In this document: piece by piece, positions 6,658-7,618 of the stretch
Layout of the letters: every line of letters begins with the position of its first letter
Numbering within the stretch: position 1 is the first letter of the stretch
Assembly (NCBI GenBank): GCA_017419465.1
Contig: JAFOLE010000034.1
Coordinates: 1 to 7,618 of the forward strand
Length of the DNA stretch: 7,618 nucleotides
From: Solobacterium sp.
Lineage (GTDB): Bacteria; Bacillota_I; Bacilli_A; Erysipelotrichales; Erysipelotrichaceae
Direction of reading: 5' to 3'
Notes under the pieces: model-generated
What the model was told of the DNA's origin: nothing
The model's input: the letters and a program-made list of their open reading frames with translations, nothing else
The model's database searches: none
Program-made: the position numbers and the translations under genes

Positions 6658-6709
6658 ATGCCATCTATTTTAGCCGATTTCATGATTTCTGCATGAGAAA
6701 ATGCCGCAG

Positions 6710-6755
6710 AAAAAAGAAAAGGCATATGAATGCATGCGGGATGCTTCATATGCCT
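6710..6755 (-). terminator. Intrinsic terminator after the flavoprotein gene
   Basis: On the minus strand AGGCATATGAA (6745-6755) pairs perfectly with TTCATATGCCT (6720-6730) over 11 bp. A 3-bp GCA/TGC extension lies inside, offset by one bulged A. TTTTCTTTTTT follows. It starts 23 bases after the flavoprotein stop. The last T of the stem merges into the T-run, as in strong terminators. In the other direction no T-run follows, so it works on this strand only. Confidence 0.9.
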
Positions 6756-6778
6756 GTTTCGTGTGTTGTACCGGAGAA

Positions 6779-7618
6779 TCAGTTGTCTGCGGTTACTGCC
6801 TTGGCAGCGGTACGGCCGGAGACAAAGATTTCAACGATCGCATTTCCGCCGAGACGGTTGCCGCCGTGGATACCGCCGGTAACCTCTCCTGCCGCGTAGA
6901 GACCCGGGATGATTTCACCGTTGGTGTCAAGGACATGACGGTCGACATCAACCTTGAGGCCGCCCATGGTGTGGTGAGTGGACGGAGCCATCAGACGAAC
7001 GGTCAGCTCTGCGCCGTCGAGATCATAGGTATCCGGGAGATACTTTCCGTTCTCGTCCTTTTCGCAGTTGCCGATCGTACGGTTTGCGTTGGTCTTCTTG
7101 ACATCCGGATACTCATCAATGGCAGCCCCTGCCATGACAGCCGCGTCATACTCTTCGATGGTCTGACGTACAACTGCCGGATCCGCTTCGACGCCGATCT
7201 TCTTGAACAGATCTGCGAGACCCGCGATGTTGGTGCGGTAGTAACGGCCTTCATAGTCGCCTTCTGCCAGCTGCATCGGTGCCGGGAGTGCCTGTTCCTT
7301 GTTGTAGATTTCAACGAAGACACCCTTTGTGCCGTTGACTTCCATACCGTTGCGGAACTCTGCCAGAGACAGAACGTCACGCTCGGAGGTTTCATCAACG
7401 AAACGCTTGCCGGTTGTCGGGTTGATCCATACTGCGTAGTTGCCTGCGCCGAATGCGAGGTTTCCGTTGTCAACCCAGGAGATCGGCATCAGCTGTGTGA
7501 AGTTCATGCCGGTCGTAGCCGCACCGACTTCCTCACCCATGGTGATACCGTCACCCATCAGAGAGGAACGGTTGGTTGTCTTTGTGTTCTTTGTGAGATA
7601 TTCGCTGTCCCAGTACTC
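6779..7618 (-). CDS. FAD-dependent fumarate-reductase-like flavoprotein (C-terminal part, 5' end beyond window)
   Basis: The frame is open to the right edge, showing the last 279 residues of a protein of the flavocytochrome c / fumarate reductase / urocanate reductase flavoprotein family. These enzymes reduce activated C=C bonds of organic acids as anaerobic electron acceptors. Numbering from the first visible residue: GDGITMGEEVGA (22-33) contacts FAD; GKRFVDETSERD (70-81) carries the proton-shuttle arginine R80; STHHTMGGLKVD (213-224) holds the substrate-binding histidine; GEVTGGIHGGNRLGGNAI (244-261) has the second substrate arginine and FAD contacts. The position normally occupied by His in Q-x-H-P is methionine here (QLMP, 42-45), arguing against fumarate as substrate. 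The N-terminal FAD motif and any FMN-binding or signal region lie outside the window. A terminator follows the stop directly, so it ends its transcription unit. Confidence 0.93.
   Translation of the reverse strand, partial: EYWDSEYLTKNTKTTNRSSLMGDGITMGEEVGAATTGMNFTQLMPISWVDNGNLAFGAGNYAVWINPTTGKRFVDETSERDVLSLAEFRNGMEVNGTKGVFVEIYNKEQALPAPMQLAEGDYEGRYYRTNIAGLADLFKKIGVEADPAVVRQTIEEYDAAVMAGAAIDEYPDVKKTNANRTIGNCEKDENGKYLPDTYDLDGAELTVRLMAPSTHHTMGGLKVDVDRHVLDTNGEIIPGLYAAGEVTGGIHGGNRLGGNAIVEIFVSGRTAAKAVTADN

Noticed and set aside
6667..6672. TAAAAT on the minus strand as a -10 box for the lipoprotein gene
   Set aside because: No -35 hexamer is found at 16-18 bases, and a start from it would give a nearly leaderless transcript, so I did not list it as a promoter.

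Overview
The window reads as an accessory-metabolism stretch from an anaerobic, Gram-positive, gut-type bacterium of the Bacillota. Several things point that way: purine-rich Shine-Dalgarno sites of the GGAGG type, lipoprotein-type binding proteins with Ala/Ser/Thr-rich linkers, a branched-chain amino acid transport (Liv) cassette, and a flavocytochrome-c/fumarate-reductase-like flavoprotein. An Erysipelotrichia or Clostridia member is my guess, but the genus cannot be read from the sequence. Every gene lies on the minus strand, so transcription runs from right to left.

Right edge (about 6710-7618): the C-terminal 279 residues of an FAD-dependent fumarate-reductase-like flavoprotein, closed by a strong intrinsic terminator (11-bp stem plus T-tract). 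The active-site arginine, HHTMGG and GNRLGGNA motifs are present, but the usual Q-x-H-P histidine is a methionine. The electron acceptor is therefore probably not fumarate.

Middle (about 4188-6657): a tightly packed set of five small genes. In order they are a miniature lipoprotein that looks like a solute-binding protein with its middle deleted, a tandem ACT-domain protein, a compact 12-TM MFS transporter, a 115-residue four-TM membrane protein, and a 53-residue single-TM protein with an LPXTG-like tail. The last four are joined by 4-, 11- and 22-base overlaps, and the set ends at a clean intrinsic terminator. This is the part of the window I do not recognise as a described system. The plausible reading is an amino-acid-sensing (ACT) transport unit, with membrane accessories of unknown role.

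Left (1-4116): a Liv high-affinity branched-chain amino acid ABC importer, ordered binding protein, livH, livM, livG (the last cut by the window edge; livF would be expected beyond it). It has its own near-consensus sigma-70-type promoter at 4088-4116. A 12-bp hairpin with a GAAA loop and a T-run sits between the binding-protein gene and livH and probably sets the ratio of binding protein to permease. The Liv importer and the ACT/MFS unit are adjacent and co-oriented. That raises, without proving, the idea of import and sensing or efflux of related amino acids.

No RNA genes, mobile elements or CRISPR arrays were seen. No gene-free stretch exceeds 300 bases.
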